Assembly (NCBI GenBank): GCA_026710155.1 | Contig: JAPORQ010000066.1 | Span: 1-64,000, forward strand | Direction: 5' to 3' | DNA length: 64,000 nucleotides | Source of the DNA: Paracoccaceae bacterium | GTDB lineage: Bacteria > Pseudomonadota > Alphaproteobacteria > Rhodobacterales > Rhodobacteraceae | In this document: one piece after another, positions 1-9,706 of the stretch | How the letters are laid out: the number at the start of each line of letters is the position of its first letter | Numbering within the stretch: the first letter of the stretch is position 1 | Notes under the pieces: model-generated | The model's database searches: none | Told to the model about the DNA's origin: nothing | What the model saw: the letters and a program-made list of their open reading frames with translations, nothing else | Position numbers and translations under genes: made by a program

Positions 1-211
1 TGAATCTAATATAATCATTAAAAATCAAAAGTCAAGCCCATAACTTATAATTGCGTTTAATTATTTGTCGGAATGGTTTGGATGGATGTAGAAGTGTTTA
101 ATTCTTTATATGAGAATATGTTGTAGGGAAGCCCGCACCCTATTCCGAAAATAATCATTTTCAAACCACCCTACAGCTATTATATCCAGGGATAACGGGG
201 AGGATACGAAA

Positions 212-544
212 ATGCATCAATTGATTACAGGTAAGCAGGAGGAGATCGCGGCCATCTGCCGCAGGCACAGGGTTGAACGGCTTGAGGTGTTTGGCTCGGC
301 GGCCCGTGGAACCGATTTCGATCCCCTGAGAAGCGACATCGATTTTCTGGTGGAATACGAACCGCCTCTCCTGCCTGGGCTTTTGGAACGCCGTATGCAG
401 TTGCAGGATGATTTGCAGGAGGTGCTGAATCGCAAGGTGGATCTGGTGCGCAAGGGAACCATTGGCAATCCATATCTGCAAGAAACCATTGACGAGGACC
501 GGGAGGTGGTCTTTGAGGACCAACCCCCAAAAACTGCTTTATGA
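212..544 (+). CDS. mntA: MntA-type nucleotidyltransferase (antitoxin of a HepT/MntA pair)
   Basis: A 110-residue minimal nucleotidyltransferase. The sequence shows the NTase signature GSAARG (about residues 28-33), then SDIDFLVEY (about 46-54) carrying the paired catalytic aspartates. In characterised HepT/MntA systems this small NTase adds AMP residues to the HepT toxin and silences it. The next gene is HepT-like and overlaps this one by 32 bases, as expected for a co-translated pair. ATG 212 is a reasonable start. A chromosomally stranded NTase with other partners is the main alternative. Confidence 0.85.
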   Translation: MHQLITGKQEEIAAICRRHRVERLEVFGSAARGTDFDPLRSDIDFLVEYEPPLLPGLLERRMQLQDDLQEVLNRKVDLVRKGTIGNPYLQETIDEDREVVFEDQPPKTAL

Positions 545-926
545 TATCCTGACCTGCTGTGAAGAAACAAGGCAATTCACGGCTGGAATGGATCGTCGGA
601 AATGGTTGGACGATCTCATGGCCAGAAGGGCAGTCGAACGTGATTTCGGAATAATCGGCGAGGCAATCAAGCGTATTCGTGACCATCATCCGGAACTGGC
701 TGCCAGAATTCCCGGCCTGCCCAGAATAACAGGTTTCCGGGACAGGTTGGCCCACGAATATGAGGATATTGATTCAGTCGAGGTATGGGGTTATTTCCAG
801 AACAATTTACCAACCCTTGAGAAATCCATTCAAGGCCTCATGGTTGAACTTGAACCACCAAAAAAGCCTGATGGGGAAGGCAAACCCGAATCATCACCGC
901 CGTCTTCCACTGGGCCAAGGATGTAG
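513..926 (+). CDS. hepT: HepT-like HEPN ribonuclease toxin, with unusual C-terminal tail
   Basis: A HEPN-family protein of about 137 residues. RDRLAHEY fits the RX4HXY catalytic motif of HEPN RNases, so the toxin looks active. I place the start at TTG 513 because GGAGGTG at 502-508 sits just upstream and family homology begins with the residues that follow; the in-frame ATG at 462 would add unrelated residues. The gene overlaps mntA by 32 bases. The last 20 or so residues are a Pro/Ser/Gly-rich tail ending GPRM. The same kind of ending (EPRM, APGM) closes the two AAA ATPases in this window, and part of the 3' DNA is shared with the one ending at 21459. Confidence 0.8.
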   Translation: MRTNPQKLLYDILTCCEETRQFTAGMDRRKWLDDLMARRAVERDFGIIGEAIKRIRDHHPELAARIPGLPRITGFRDRLAHEYEDIDSVEVWGYFQNNLPTLEKSIQGLMVELEPPKKPDGEGKPESSPPSSTGPRM

Positions 927-1118
927 GGTTCAGTCCTGTCAAGGTCCATGGCGATCACGACCGCTAGCGGGAGATTGCCAGGCTTAACAACATCACGAAG
1001 GACAATCCCTGCCGGGCCGGTGACTGCCTGAAGTTGTTCGAGGTTAAGTGGTGAGAGAGTTCCCACTTTTCCCGATCGGACTATCCGGTTTCGGTGCCGG
1101 TCATATATTGTCACTGTC

Positions 1119-1382
1119 ATGCCGGAGTCTGCAAAAACCATTGATCTTGATCGCAGGCTTTCGGTACTGGAGGAACGCATGAACACGATAACCGAAAACT
1201 ATGACCGGGGTTGGAAACTCCTGGAGGCCAAGATGGGCGAAGCAACGGTCAGAATGAGGGAAGACAATGCCAGGCAGGACACCGAATTTGCCAAGCGGGA
1301 CACCGCCAACACCCGCTGGCTCATTGGTGTGATCATTGCCGCTTCAGCGATCGTGATCGCCGTTTTGTTGGCCACTTCCTGA
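1119..1382 (+). CDS. Small coiled-coil protein with C-terminal membrane anchor
   Basis: An 87-residue protein. About 60 charged residues form a predicted coiled coil (heptad-like LDRRLSVLEERM, then repeated Glu/Arg/Asp), followed by a single hydrophobic helix from about residue 67 to the end (WLIGVIIAASAIVIAVLLA). It would be tail-anchored in the inner membrane with the coiled coil in the cytoplasm. The function is unknown. A decayed relative lies directly after the AAA ATPase at 19982-21459, so this protein seems to be a recurrent 3' partner of unrelated upstream genes. The ATG overlaps a CATG palindrome and no clear ribosome binding site is visible. Confidence 0.55.
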   Translation: MPESAKTIDLDRRLSVLEERMNTITENYDRGWKLLEAKMGEATVRMREDNARQDTEFAKRDTANTRWLIGVIIAASAIVIAVLLATS

Positions 1383-1455
1383 ACACCTCGTACCCTATTC
1401 AGTGAAATCAGCAAATCCTTCCACCCGGATTACTGGGGAAGTTCATTGCATCTCG

Positions 1456-1746
1456 ATGGCTATGAAACATCTTTATGGATTGCTTTTTCTGTTCGTTGTC
1501 CTGATTGGATCATCTGTACATCCCGGCCAGAGGATTTGGGAAGTGACCTGTGGCCTGCCGCAGCAGGACAACCCTTTTCTGGAACTGATGCCTGCCGGAT
1601 ACAGCGGACCATGGTTCGGAAGCCAGGATAAAGGACACTATATGGTGAAATCCATCAACCGATCCCATCCAGAATCGACCATAGTTGGTGAAATGTGGAT
1701 ACTCTCGCAATCCATTGGCTGGTGGATTGATTCGTGGTCAACCTAA
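1456..1746 (+). CDS. Possible small exported protein
   Basis: An open frame whose start at 1456 or 1462 gives a plausible signal peptide: a short basic start, then about 15 hydrophobic residues (LYGLLFLFVVLIGSS). Only about 70 residues follow before the stop, with no motif I recognise. It sits between the coiled-coil gene and the methyltransferase relic, where sequence has clearly been lost, so it may be a truncated gene or a chance frame. The signal peptide is the only support. Confidence 0.3.
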   Translation: MAMKHLYGLLFLFVVLIGSSVHPGQRIWEVTCGLPQQDNPFLELMPAGYSGPWFGSQDKGHYMVKSINRSHPESTIVGEMWILSQSIGWWIDSWST

Positions 1747-1756
1747 TAAACCCCAA

Positions 1757-2461
1757 ATGAAAAGGTTGTTGAAAACAACTGGTATTTACCTTCACTGCGA
1801 TCCGACCATGAGTCATTACTTGAAGGTGGTCATGGATTGTATCTTTGGTGAAGACCTGTTCAGGAATGAAATCGTGTGGTGGTATGAGAAGTGGACAGAC
1901 ACCTCCCGTTTTTTTCAGAGGAACCACGATATTGTTTTGTTTTATGCGAATGGGCCGGCAGCAAAAACCTTCACCAAGTTGTATGGTTCTTTGACAGACC
2001 GCCAGGTGGCTCTTATGAAGACCGGATACAATCTTGGATCAAGTGGCGGCAAAGACATTGTCAGGGTTTATGACAGAAGCAAGATACCCCAGTCCACAAT
2101 CAATGGCTGGAAAGCGGCGAATCGTGCAATCTATGATGTTCCGACTCCAAAGGGAAAAGCGATGCTGCCATCGGTCTGGCCAATCCCGGTTTTGAACAGT
2201 CAGGCAAAGGAAAGAACTGGTTATCCCACCCAGAAGCCCCATGCCCTTCTGCACCGGGTTGTTTCAGCCAGTTCCAACAAAAACGACATGATTCTAGACC
2301 CGTTCTGCGGTTGTGCAACGATTTGTATAGCAGCCGAGGAATTGCAATGCCAATGGATTGGCATTGATATTGGTGAAAAGGCCACAGAACTCGCTCAAAT
2401 GAGAATGAGGGAGCATTTGGGAATGCTGTATGATGGAAATCACCGCACCGATATTCCCTAA
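1757..2461 (+). pseudogene. N-terminally truncated N4/N6 DNA methyltransferase
   Basis: About 235 residues matching the C-terminal part of a beta-class site-specific DNA methylase. It runs from MKRLLKTTG through YLHCDPTMSHYLK and NEIVWWYEKWT to the SAM-binding motif I, LDPFCGCATICIAAE, near the C-terminus. In this class the catalytic DPP(Y/F) motif IV lies N-terminal to this region, and it is absent here. The sequence just upstream of 1757 does not resemble the family. The copy should therefore be catalytically dead, although the remaining frame is intact. Adjacent HepT/MntA genes fit a decayed defence or mobile island. Confidence 0.75.
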
Positions 2462-2500
2462 AGAACTGACCTAGGCAAATTGCCTATGCTGATTGCCGAT

Positions 2501-3574
2501 TTATTCGGAAGGTAGGAGAACAGGACCAATGTCGGAGAATGACATCAAAATATCGGATCCCACATTGAGCGGATTATCTACATCGTCCATAACCATGAAT
2601 ACCTGCCCAAATGAACCTTCTATCGTATATTCCATCCTGACTCCAACATAGGTCGATTTGACGATGGTTGCAGGTATGCCTGATTCATGCCCCACCAACA
2701 ATCTGGAAGGACGTACAGCGAGGATGGCAGGTCCAGATGCAAGGCCACGTGAGGGCAATTGATGATGGTAATCCTCAATCTCAATTGTTGCCATATTATC
2801 CTTGACTTGTGTTATTGTACATGAAATCAGATTTGCCTCACCAATGAAGTCGGCAACAAAACTGTCGTTTGGAGAATCGTAGAGTTCTCTCGGTGTCCCG
2901 ATCTGGGCAATTGCAGCGTTTCGCATCACGACGATTTGGTCTGAAACAGCCAAGGCTTCCTCTTGATCATGGGTAACATATACTACGGTGAGTCCAGTTT
3001 CTTGCTGAATGGCCCGAATGTCCTCCCTTACCTGACGACGGAGTTTGGCATCAAGATTGGAGAGTGGCTCGTCAAAGAGGAGTACTTGTGGTTCCAATAC
3101 CAAGGCCCTGGCCACGGCAACCCTTTGCTGCTGTCCTCCCGAAAGCTCACTTGGCAACCTGGCTCCGAATCCCTTCAGGCCAAGCAAGGCCAAGCCCTGA
3201 TTGGCCCTATCTCTGGCTTCGTTCTTGTTAAGCCCTGAAAAGGTCAGGCCATACATGACATTTTCAAGGACATTCATATGGGGAAACAATGCATAGGACT
3301 GGAAGACCATGGTAACGTCCCGTTCAGTAGCAGGCAAAAGGGTTACATCCTGATCACCAATGAGAATGCGTCCCGAAGTTGTCATTTCGAGTCCGGCAAT
3401 CATTCTCAGTGTTGTCGTTTTGCCACAACCGGACGGTCCCAGCAGAGTTACAAGTTTTCCAGCTTCAATATCCAGATCGATATTGTCAACAGCAACAATA
3501 TCCTTACCAAAAATCTTGGTTACACCCTCGAACCTTACGGGAGCAGCCCTTCTGCCCAATTTAATGTTGTTCAT
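2501..3574 (-). CDS. fbpC: FbpC-like ABC transporter ATP-binding protein (iron(III) type)
   Basis: An ATPase subunit of 357 residues for a binding-protein-dependent importer. Visible motifs are Walker A GPSGCGKTT (46-54), signature LSGGQQQRV (144-152) and Walker B VLLFDEP (164-170), with a C-terminal TOBE-like region containing ILAVRPSRL. I chose ATG 3574 because it begins four bases after the permease stop with a GAGGG-like site; an upstream start would overlap the permease. It is the last gene of an apparent three-gene operon reading leftward. Iron(III) is the likeliest substrate by family; phosphonate or polyamine relatives are harder to exclude from sequence alone. Confidence 0.85.
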   Translation of the reverse strand: MNNIKLGRRAAPVRFEGVTKIFGKDIVAVDNIDLDIEAGKLVTLLGPSGCGKTTTLRMIAGLEMTTSGRILIGDQDVTLLPATERDVTMVFQSYALFPHMNVLENVMYGLTFSGLNKNEARDRANQGLALLGLKGFGARLPSELSGGQQQRVAVARALVLEPQVLLFDEPLSNLDAKLRRQVREDIRAIQQETGLTVVYVTHDQEEALAVSDQIVVMRNAAIAQIGTPRELYDSPNDSFVADFIGEANLISCTITQVKDNMATIEIEDYHHQLPSRGLASGPAILAVRPSRLLVGHESGIPATIVKSTYVGVRMEYTIEGSFGQVFMVMDDVDNPLNVGSDILMSFSDIGPVLLPSE

Positions 3575-3578
3575 ACCC

Positions 3579-5789
3579 TCACACCCCAGTCCCTTGAAGC
3601 GCCCTTCTGCCAATCTGTACCCTTCCAACAAGAAGTTGCAACATACCCACCACTACCAGCATGACAAAGATCAATGTAGTTGAATAAGCTATGGCAAGAC
3701 CGTAGTCATTGTTCTCGACACGCCCAATTATGTAGCTGGTTGCCATATCATATTCTGCTGAAACAAGAAAAATTACCGCTGAGATGGCAGTCATGGCACG
3801 GACAAAACTGTAGATAAGCGCTGCAAGAATTGCAGGCTTGAGAAGGGGCAAAATAACCTTGCGGAATGTATGCCAACTATTTGCACCAAGTGTCAGGGAC
3901 GCCTCATCAAGTGATCGATCCAGTTGCGTCATGGATGCAATTCCAGCTCTTACACCAACCGGCATATTACGAAAAATGAAACTTACCACAAGAATGACGC
4001 CCGTACCGGTTATTTCAATCGGTGGTACATTGAAGGCAAGTATATAACTTACTCCGATTACAGTTCCAGGTATGGCAAAGGATAACATGGTACCGAATTC
4101 GAATGTTTGCTTTCCGGCAAAATTCTTGCGTGTTAACAGATATGCCGTCACGATTCCTACTGCAGCAGTCAAGGGGGCAGCTATTCCAGCAATGGTAATC
4201 GTTGTCCAGAAACTGTCCCAGGCAGCCCCTGACCATCGGATGCCTGAATCCTCTATCCTGACCGAAAAGGCTGTAACATAATGCTTGAATGTCAGTGTGT
4301 TGTTTACACCCCAGAGTTCAACCATACTGCCGTAAACGATCATGCTGTAGACGATGAGTGTAAAAAGAGCCCAAATGACAGCAATTGTGATGACAACTAT
4401 CGACAGCCCACGGGGTAGGTGGGGATGCACTCCCGCATCTCCCTTGCCTGTTACCGTGGTATAGTTCTTTTTTCCTAACCAGGCACGTTGGGCATAAAAG
4501 GCCGAAAGGGTAAAGCATAACAGAACTATCGCCAGAACGGCAGCCCGTCCCTGATCGTATTGTGCCCCGACGATCGCAAAGAAAATCTCGGTTGACAGTA
4601 CATCAAAATTCCCTCCCAGAACAAGCGGGTTGCCAAAATCTGCCATACTCTCGATGAAGCCAAGTAAAAAAGCATTTGCTATACCCGGGCGCATGAGTGG
4701 CAAGGAGACCGTTTGAAATGTCTGGGAGCTATTGGCCCGCAAGGTCTGTGCTGCTTCCTCCATGGCAGGAGACACACCTTCAACAACCCCTATCAGAACC
4801 AGGAAGGCAATTGGGGTATAGGCCAAGGTTTGTGCAATCATTATACCAGGTAAACCGTACAGCCACCTGGTGGGTTGTACACCAAGGAGGTCAGCTATGA
4901 AGACAGTCACGGAACCAGATCGGCCAAACAAAAGGATCAAGGCAAGTCCTATCACGAATGGTGGGGTGATTATCGGAAGTACGGTCAGGGCACGCAACGA
5001 CCGCTGGTATCGGAATCTGGACCGGGTGGCAACAAGGGCAAAGGCCAAACCAAGCATGGTGGTCGTAAATCCTACAGAAATCGCCAGGAATAGGGAATTC
5101 CATGCAGCACCGCACCTGCCTCCGGACAGACAAGCTAGCCCCCATAACCTGTCATCGAAAAATTTTGTGAAAAAGACACTTGTTGAATACTCTCCACCAT
5201 CATCAATGAAGGCGGAGAAAAGCATATTGGCAATGGGATACCCGACAAAAACCAGTACGATTGCAATTACACCTCCAATCGCCCCGGCTACAAAAACATC
5301 CCCTCCAACTGCACCTCGTGCAGCGATCCCTTGGGTAAAAATGAATAAAAATGAAATGGCACACAGCATTGCACCATATCCCATTCCGAATTGACGATCC
5401 CCGAGATCACCTAACAAGGATTCCAGCCAGGCAAAATTATACCCTCGTATGCCAATTCCAAAACCCTGGGCGAACAGCCAAAAAAATCCAATTCCCCCGA
5501 TCAGGATCAGTCCCCGGGCGAAGAGAGGATCAGATTTTCTGAGACCGATGAGGGTTATCGGAAAGGCAAGGAGAATTAAAACAGGTGATAGCCACAGTTT
5601 TTCACCTTGAATGAGCAAAAAGGCCGCGGGAGCATAATCCGAATCCAATGGATAGCCATCAAACACCCATCCAAAGGAAAAAAAACCATCCTCAATCCCA
5701 TACCAGGGGAGGAGGCAATAACCAACCCACCCGACGATGATCCAAAGGATCAATACCGGGCGGGTTGGATTGGTTACATTAAATGTCAA
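3579..5789 (-). CDS. fbpB: Iron(III)-type ABC transporter permease, fused two-domain
   Basis: A 736-residue inner-membrane permease with two homologous halves. Each has an EAA loop: EEAAQTLRANSSQTF near residue 340 and DEASLTLGANSWHTF near residue 640. The first 230 or so residues add extra hydrophobic helices, as in AfuB/FbpB-type permeases. The protein would form the channel for a periplasmic binding protein. The gene starts three bases after the binding-protein stop and ends just before the ATPase start, giving a tight operon. Confidence 0.85.
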   Translation of the reverse strand: MTFNVTNPTRPVLILWIIVGWVGYCLLPWYGIEDGFFSFGWVFDGYPLDSDYAPAAFLLIQGEKLWLSPVLILLAFPITLIGLRKSDPLFARGLILIGGIGFFWLFAQGFGIGIRGYNFAWLESLLGDLGDRQFGMGYGAMLCAISFLFIFTQGIAARGAVGGDVFVAGAIGGVIAIVLVFVGYPIANMLFSAFIDDGGEYSTSVFFTKFFDDRLWGLACLSGGRCGAAWNSLFLAISVGFTTTMLGLAFALVATRSRFRYQRSLRALTVLPIITPPFVIGLALILLFGRSGSVTVFIADLLGVQPTRWLYGLPGIMIAQTLAYTPIAFLVLIGVVEGVSPAMEEAAQTLRANSSQTFQTVSLPLMRPGIANAFLLGFIESMADFGNPLVLGGNFDVLSTEIFFAIVGAQYDQGRAAVLAIVLLCFTLSAFYAQRAWLGKKNYTTVTGKGDAGVHPHLPRGLSIVVITIAVIWALFTLIVYSMIVYGSMVELWGVNNTLTFKHYVTAFSVRIEDSGIRWSGAAWDSFWTTITIAGIAAPLTAAVGIVTAYLLTRKNFAGKQTFEFGTMLSFAIPGTVIGVSYILAFNVPPIEITGTGVILVVSFIFRNMPVGVRAGIASMTQLDRSLDEASLTLGANSWHTFRKVILPLLKPAILAALIYSFVRAMTAISAVIFLVSAEYDMATSYIIGRVENNDYGLAIAYSTTLIFVMLVVVGMLQLLVGRVQIGRRALQGTGV

Positions 5790-5792
5790 ATG

Positions 5793-6821
5793 TCACTGAG
5801 GCAGGACGGATACTTCTTCGTCCCATTTCTGCAACAAGCGTTTTCGTTCGGCCGAAGAGCCGTATTTCTTGAAGTCGTAATCTATCAATTGGATCTGACT
5901 CATGTCCGGCGCCGAGGGAGAAGTCTCTGATGAACGATTTGATGGTACCTGAAAAGCGTTTACCTGGAGGGCCAGATTTTGCGCATCCGCGCTTAATGCC
6001 CAATCGTAAAACATTTTTGCTTCATCCAGATTTCGTGCTCCATTGATAATTGACATCGACCCGATTTCGTAACCAGTTCCTTCACAAGGGGCAACCACCA
6101 CGATCGGGAAACCCGATACTGCCTGCTTGACGGCATCATGCATAAAAACGATCCCGATGGTATTCTCACCACGCCCTGCAGCTTTGATTGGGGCCGACCC
6201 GGATTTTGTATACTGGTTGATATTTTTATGAAGCCCCTTCATGAATTCAAATCCTTCATCTTCGCCAAAAATCTGAACCATTGAGGCAAGGGTGGTATAG
6301 GCTGTTCCCGATGAATTGGGATTGGCCATCTGGACATGACCCTTGTACTCGGGTTTTAGAAGATCCTTCCAGCATGCCGGAACCGGTAAATTGTTGGCCT
6401 CCAAAATATCGGAATTATAACCGTATCCCAATGCTCCGGAATAAATTCCGATGGTGCGGTTTCCGGAACTCTCGGCCTGGCTGATTGCCCAATCGTGCAG
6501 TTGGTCCCGCATGGGTGACAAATATTCCATGGTCAAACCTTCCTCGGCAGCCTGCAGATGGGGATCACCAGTTCCACCCCACCAGATATCCCCTTTGGGA
6601 TTTGAGGATTCTGCACGAATTTGGGCAAAGGTTTCCCCAGAGGATTTCCGGGTCATGTTTACATCAATGCCAGTAGCATCTTCAAAACTGCGTGCCAACA
6701 ACTGGCACCAATCTTCTTGAGCACTACAATAAAGGGTTAATTTGTCCGCTTGCGAGGCATTGATTGATGCTCCCAGAATAATCAATGAACTTGCAAATGT
6801 AACTAACAGTCTTTTCAACAT
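5793..6821 (-). CDS. fbpA: Periplasmic substrate-binding protein, iron(III) ABC transporter type
   Basis: A protein of 342 residues beginning with a clear signal peptide (MLKRLLVTFASSLIILGAS, cleaved near INASQA). ATG 6821 is preceded by a strong GGAGGAG site at about 6826-6832. The mature part resembles AfuA/FbpA-type binding proteins (KLTLYCSAQEDWC early; DIWWGGTGDPH near residue 100). It delivers substrate to the permease encoded immediately downstream. It is intact, unlike the putative iron-handling operon next to it, so this may now be the main route for that nutrient. I saw no convincing Fur- or Irr-type operator upstream. Confidence 0.8.
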   Translation of the reverse strand: MLKRLLVTFASSLIILGASINASQADKLTLYCSAQEDWCQLLARSFEDATGIDVNMTRKSSGETFAQIRAESSNPKGDIWWGGTGDPHLQAAEEGLTMEYLSPMRDQLHDWAISQAESSGNRTIGIYSGALGYGYNSDILEANNLPVPACWKDLLKPEYKGHVQMANPNSSGTAYTTLASMVQIFGEDEGFEFMKGLHKNINQYTKSGSAPIKAAGRGENTIGIVFMHDAVKQAVSGFPIVVVAPCEGTGYEIGSMSIINGARNLDEAKMFYDWALSADAQNLALQVNAFQVPSNRSSETSPSAPDMSQIQLIDYDFKKYGSSAERKRLLQKWDEEVSVLPQ

Positions 6822-6972
6822 AGGTATCTCCTCCCAATACAATTGTCTATATTCCCAGCCTTTGGTTTTACACTCCAATCCAAAGTAGCTTAGGCTCTAA
6901 CCAAGAGGTTACCCATTCGGAACAAGTCTGTCAAGCACATGCCTAGATTCAATTTTTTGGATGATGTCAGGT

Positions 6973-8055
6973 TTATGAATTGAGATTTACGAGATGGTTG
7001 TCCCATTCAATATCATGTTTGACATCCGTAAAACCTTCACCAGTCCAATATCTTGCCAACCCCTTGCCAGTCGTAAACATAAACCCTTCATCAATTGCAG
7101 TAACTCCACAAATATCCTGTAAAACAAAAGATGAAACGAGTGTTTTGTCTGCGCTGTCAAAAATCTGGGCAATATTTCCTCTTGGAGCAGTATTGGCCAG
7201 TAATTTTCCATCTGAATTGAACGATACACTGCCCAGATAGGCAAGAAGCTGAGGATGTTCATCATTTGAATGAAGCATGACTGGTTTTTGATCGCCCAAA
7301 CGATGGGTTCCAAGCAACGCTGGAGCAGTTTCGACTCTTCCTTGCCATTGGCAGGCAAAAGCAACCAGACCATCATTTCTTATTGCCAAATGCCTGATCG
7401 AGTTCATATGTTCGGAGTGTGCCGGCTCGATCTGATCAATTATTTTCCCGTCAATGGAAACATAGCTAAGATTTGGCCTCATCATGGGAACATTCAGTTT
7501 TGCCCTGCCGCTTTCTGGGTGGGTTTCAATGCCCCCCCATTGGCAACCACGAGAATCTCCTGTTCGGAAATATACTTGATGTCATGGGGCCCAATACCGC
7601 CAGAGCCAATCTCTCCAACCCGATGATAACCGTTTCGTGTATCCCAAATACCAATCCTGCCGGCAGCTACTTCATAATCATTCTCGGTTGTGAACATGAG
7701 ACTGCCATCTGCTGAAAATATCCCATGACCAAAAAAAATGGTACTTTGGTGGTGCATCAAGTATTTGTTTGACCTTTCCGTTCGTACAGTCAATGACCAT
7801 GGCAAAATTGCCGGGACGCCGTGCAAAGGCAACAGCTTCAGCTCGGACCGGATGTGCAGCCGCTTCGTGACCTCGGGCAGGAAGGGATATCCTGAACAGC
7901 AGGTTTCCTGTACTGGTCAGTCCACACATGACATGTCGATTGCCAGATTCCCGACCGGCGGAAAGAAATGCTGGACTGCCCAAATCAGCCCAACTCGCAA
8001 CAGGTACAATTCCTGCTGCAAGCATACCAGTTAGAAAGTCCCTTCGAGTTGTCAT
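6973..8055 (-). pseudogene. DUF1513 Tat-exported protein, two frameshifts
   Basis: The product can be followed through three frames. It begins MTTRRDFLTGMLAAG, a twin-arginine signal with RRDF at residues 4-7, and continues as a beta-propeller-like DUF1513 protein. The first frameshift is at an 8-A run (7731-7738); seven bases would restore the frame. The second is at a 7-C run (7532-7538), where five or eight bases would restore it. DUF1513 proteins usually follow imelysin and di-haem oxidoreductase genes, as here. Sequencing error at homopolymers is possible, but neighbouring genes carry non-homopolymer lesions too. Confidence 0.85.
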
Positions 8056-8056
8056 G

Positions 8057-8890
8057 TCAATCACCATCCAACGAATTGAAACTGGCAGCTATGCCCAGAT
8101 CCTGGGCAAGTACCTGGTTGATCATTTCTCTGATTTGTTCTAGTTGATTACGAATTTCCTGCAATTTCATTCGGCCTTCCGGTTCCGCTACAGTAGATAG
8201 ATCCGGTAAGTCAACTAAGGCAAGATTTGCCTGTGCTTTTGCAAATGAGGAATCCAGCAACATGGTGGTTTCATTATTGGATTCCGATAGTATGAAACTA
8301 AGTTCCCGGAGTGCCAGGAGAGATAATTCGACATGCCGTTGTGACCTTGATGATCGGCGTGCCTCTGCCCGGTTGGGGCGTGGAAGGTCAATCGTTCCAA
8401 GTGGTCTCCCAAGGCGTAAATCCGATGTAAATTCAAGGCCGGTTGCCAAGGATGTAAACAACGCCCTCAGAACTTCTTCCTCATTACGATATATACCTTC
8501 AGGATCAGGATTCCGCAAAAGATGAGCAAACTGTTTTTCCCAATCATGATGGATATTGGTGGAAATACTCGAAATGTCCCTGGAAATGGCCCGTATCAAT
8601 CTGCAGTGGTAATCAGATTCGGAATTGTTGATGAAATTGCTGTCATACAACAGCATTTCGAGAGTAAAAAAAACCGCGACCAGCGACTGATACGGTCATG
8701 AATTCCTCGAGGTCTTCAATTACCGGATCCAACTCTGAAATAAGTGAGTTGAGTGTCCTGTTGATCCTCCCTCTGGTGTCCGGCCAAAAGGACAGGGCAA
8801 GTCCGCGATCAAAATATTCAGTTGGCCCAAAGCGAAGATGACCAGCCGATATCCAGGCATCAAAAGCCTTATTGAAGGCTGGCCGAAAGT
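8057..8890 (-). pseudogene. Imelysin-family protein, C-terminal part of a deletion chimera
   Basis: This stretch encodes imelysin-like sequence (AFDAWISAGHLRFGP, LALSFWPDTRG, then a helical C-terminus). Its N-terminal half and signal peptide are missing. Instead it is joined in frame at about 8890 to the di-haem oxidoreductase sequence ending MIGLGI. A frameshift lies at the 8-A run 8666-8673, where seven bases would restore the frame. The stop abuts the DUF1513 start. Imelysin-like proteins are periplasmic or outer-membrane and linked to iron uptake; this copy cannot be functional as sequenced. Confidence 0.85.
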
Positions 8891-9633
8891 TTATGCCCAA
8901 ACCTATCATCTGTTGGACAACAAGGGGTGAAAACATTGCTTTCAAATGAAGGGAACCATAACCCAGATTTTCGGAATTGTAGGTGGGGTGTCTAAAATAA
9001 GCGATTTCGCCATCAGACAGCACTACCTATTCATCTTCATAGGTAATGACCAATCGGTGTTCAGCCTGTATACCGGGAAGGCTAAAATCCTGCATTTGCT
9101 GGCCATAATTCGGTTCCGGTAGGGTAGGAATGAAACCCGGAATCCTATTGTTCCACTCGTCGACTTCACCTGGTAACAATACCTTCAAAATCATTGAAAT
9201 AGTGTTATCCCCTCCACTTTTGGGAACATGGCCGCCCGTCCTTAAATGTGACAACGCTGGCAAGGCCGTGCGTTAAACAGAGGTCCAAGACCATCAGAGG
9301 CGAGGGTGGAAACAGGTGAAGAAACCCAAACTTTTCGAAATAGGCCATTGCCAACGAGAAAATCAAGTTCAGCTTCGAATGAAACGTTTTTGGAGGGTTG
9401 AGAAAACGCGTCCCTGTCCATTTGGGCACGTACGGTGGCAGCACCAGCGGAATTCGTTTCGAATTGTTCGGGTTTGGAAAAATCTGATGTCGGGCTTGCA
9501 ACCGAATTAATTCTTTTAATCTCCTCTTCCGTGCGTTCCATGAAATCCAGATGTAGATCTTCCAGACGGTTTCTGCAGACGCACTGCTGTAGAATAACAA
9601 TGACAAAAACACCCAAAGTACCTTGCGGGGCAT
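8891..9633 (-). pseudogene. Di-haem oxidoreductase (DHOR family), N-terminal remnant
   Basis: This begins with a signal peptide (MPRKVLWVFLSLLFYSSASA, ATG 9633). It includes the first haem site CQRCH, followed by a GHVPKSGGD segment, ITYED and DLGYG-like sequence, all typical of DHOR proteins. The lesions are a frameshift just after the signal peptide, small indels right after CQRCH near 9240-9250, and an in-frame TAG at 9027-9029. The C-terminal half, with the second haem site, is deleted and replaced by imelysin sequence. Several independent lesions argue for real decay. Confidence 0.85.
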
Positions 9634-9706
9634 TGAAATATTGATAAATGTCAATCCGGTGATACACAACATCATCAGTCAAGTACCACCGGACAGATTT
9701 GGGATT

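Noticed and set aside
830..1186. Leftward open frame opposite the hepT end and the gap before the coiled-coil gene
   Set aside because: It reads plausibly (MTVTIYDRHRNRIV...), but it has no ribosome binding site, its ATG is the other half of the palindromic CATG used by the rightward gene, and its similarity to the antisense of 21440 is explained by shared DNA.
6880..6972. Fur or Irr operator upstream of fbpA
   Set aside because: No convincing dyad matching either consensus could be found by eye.
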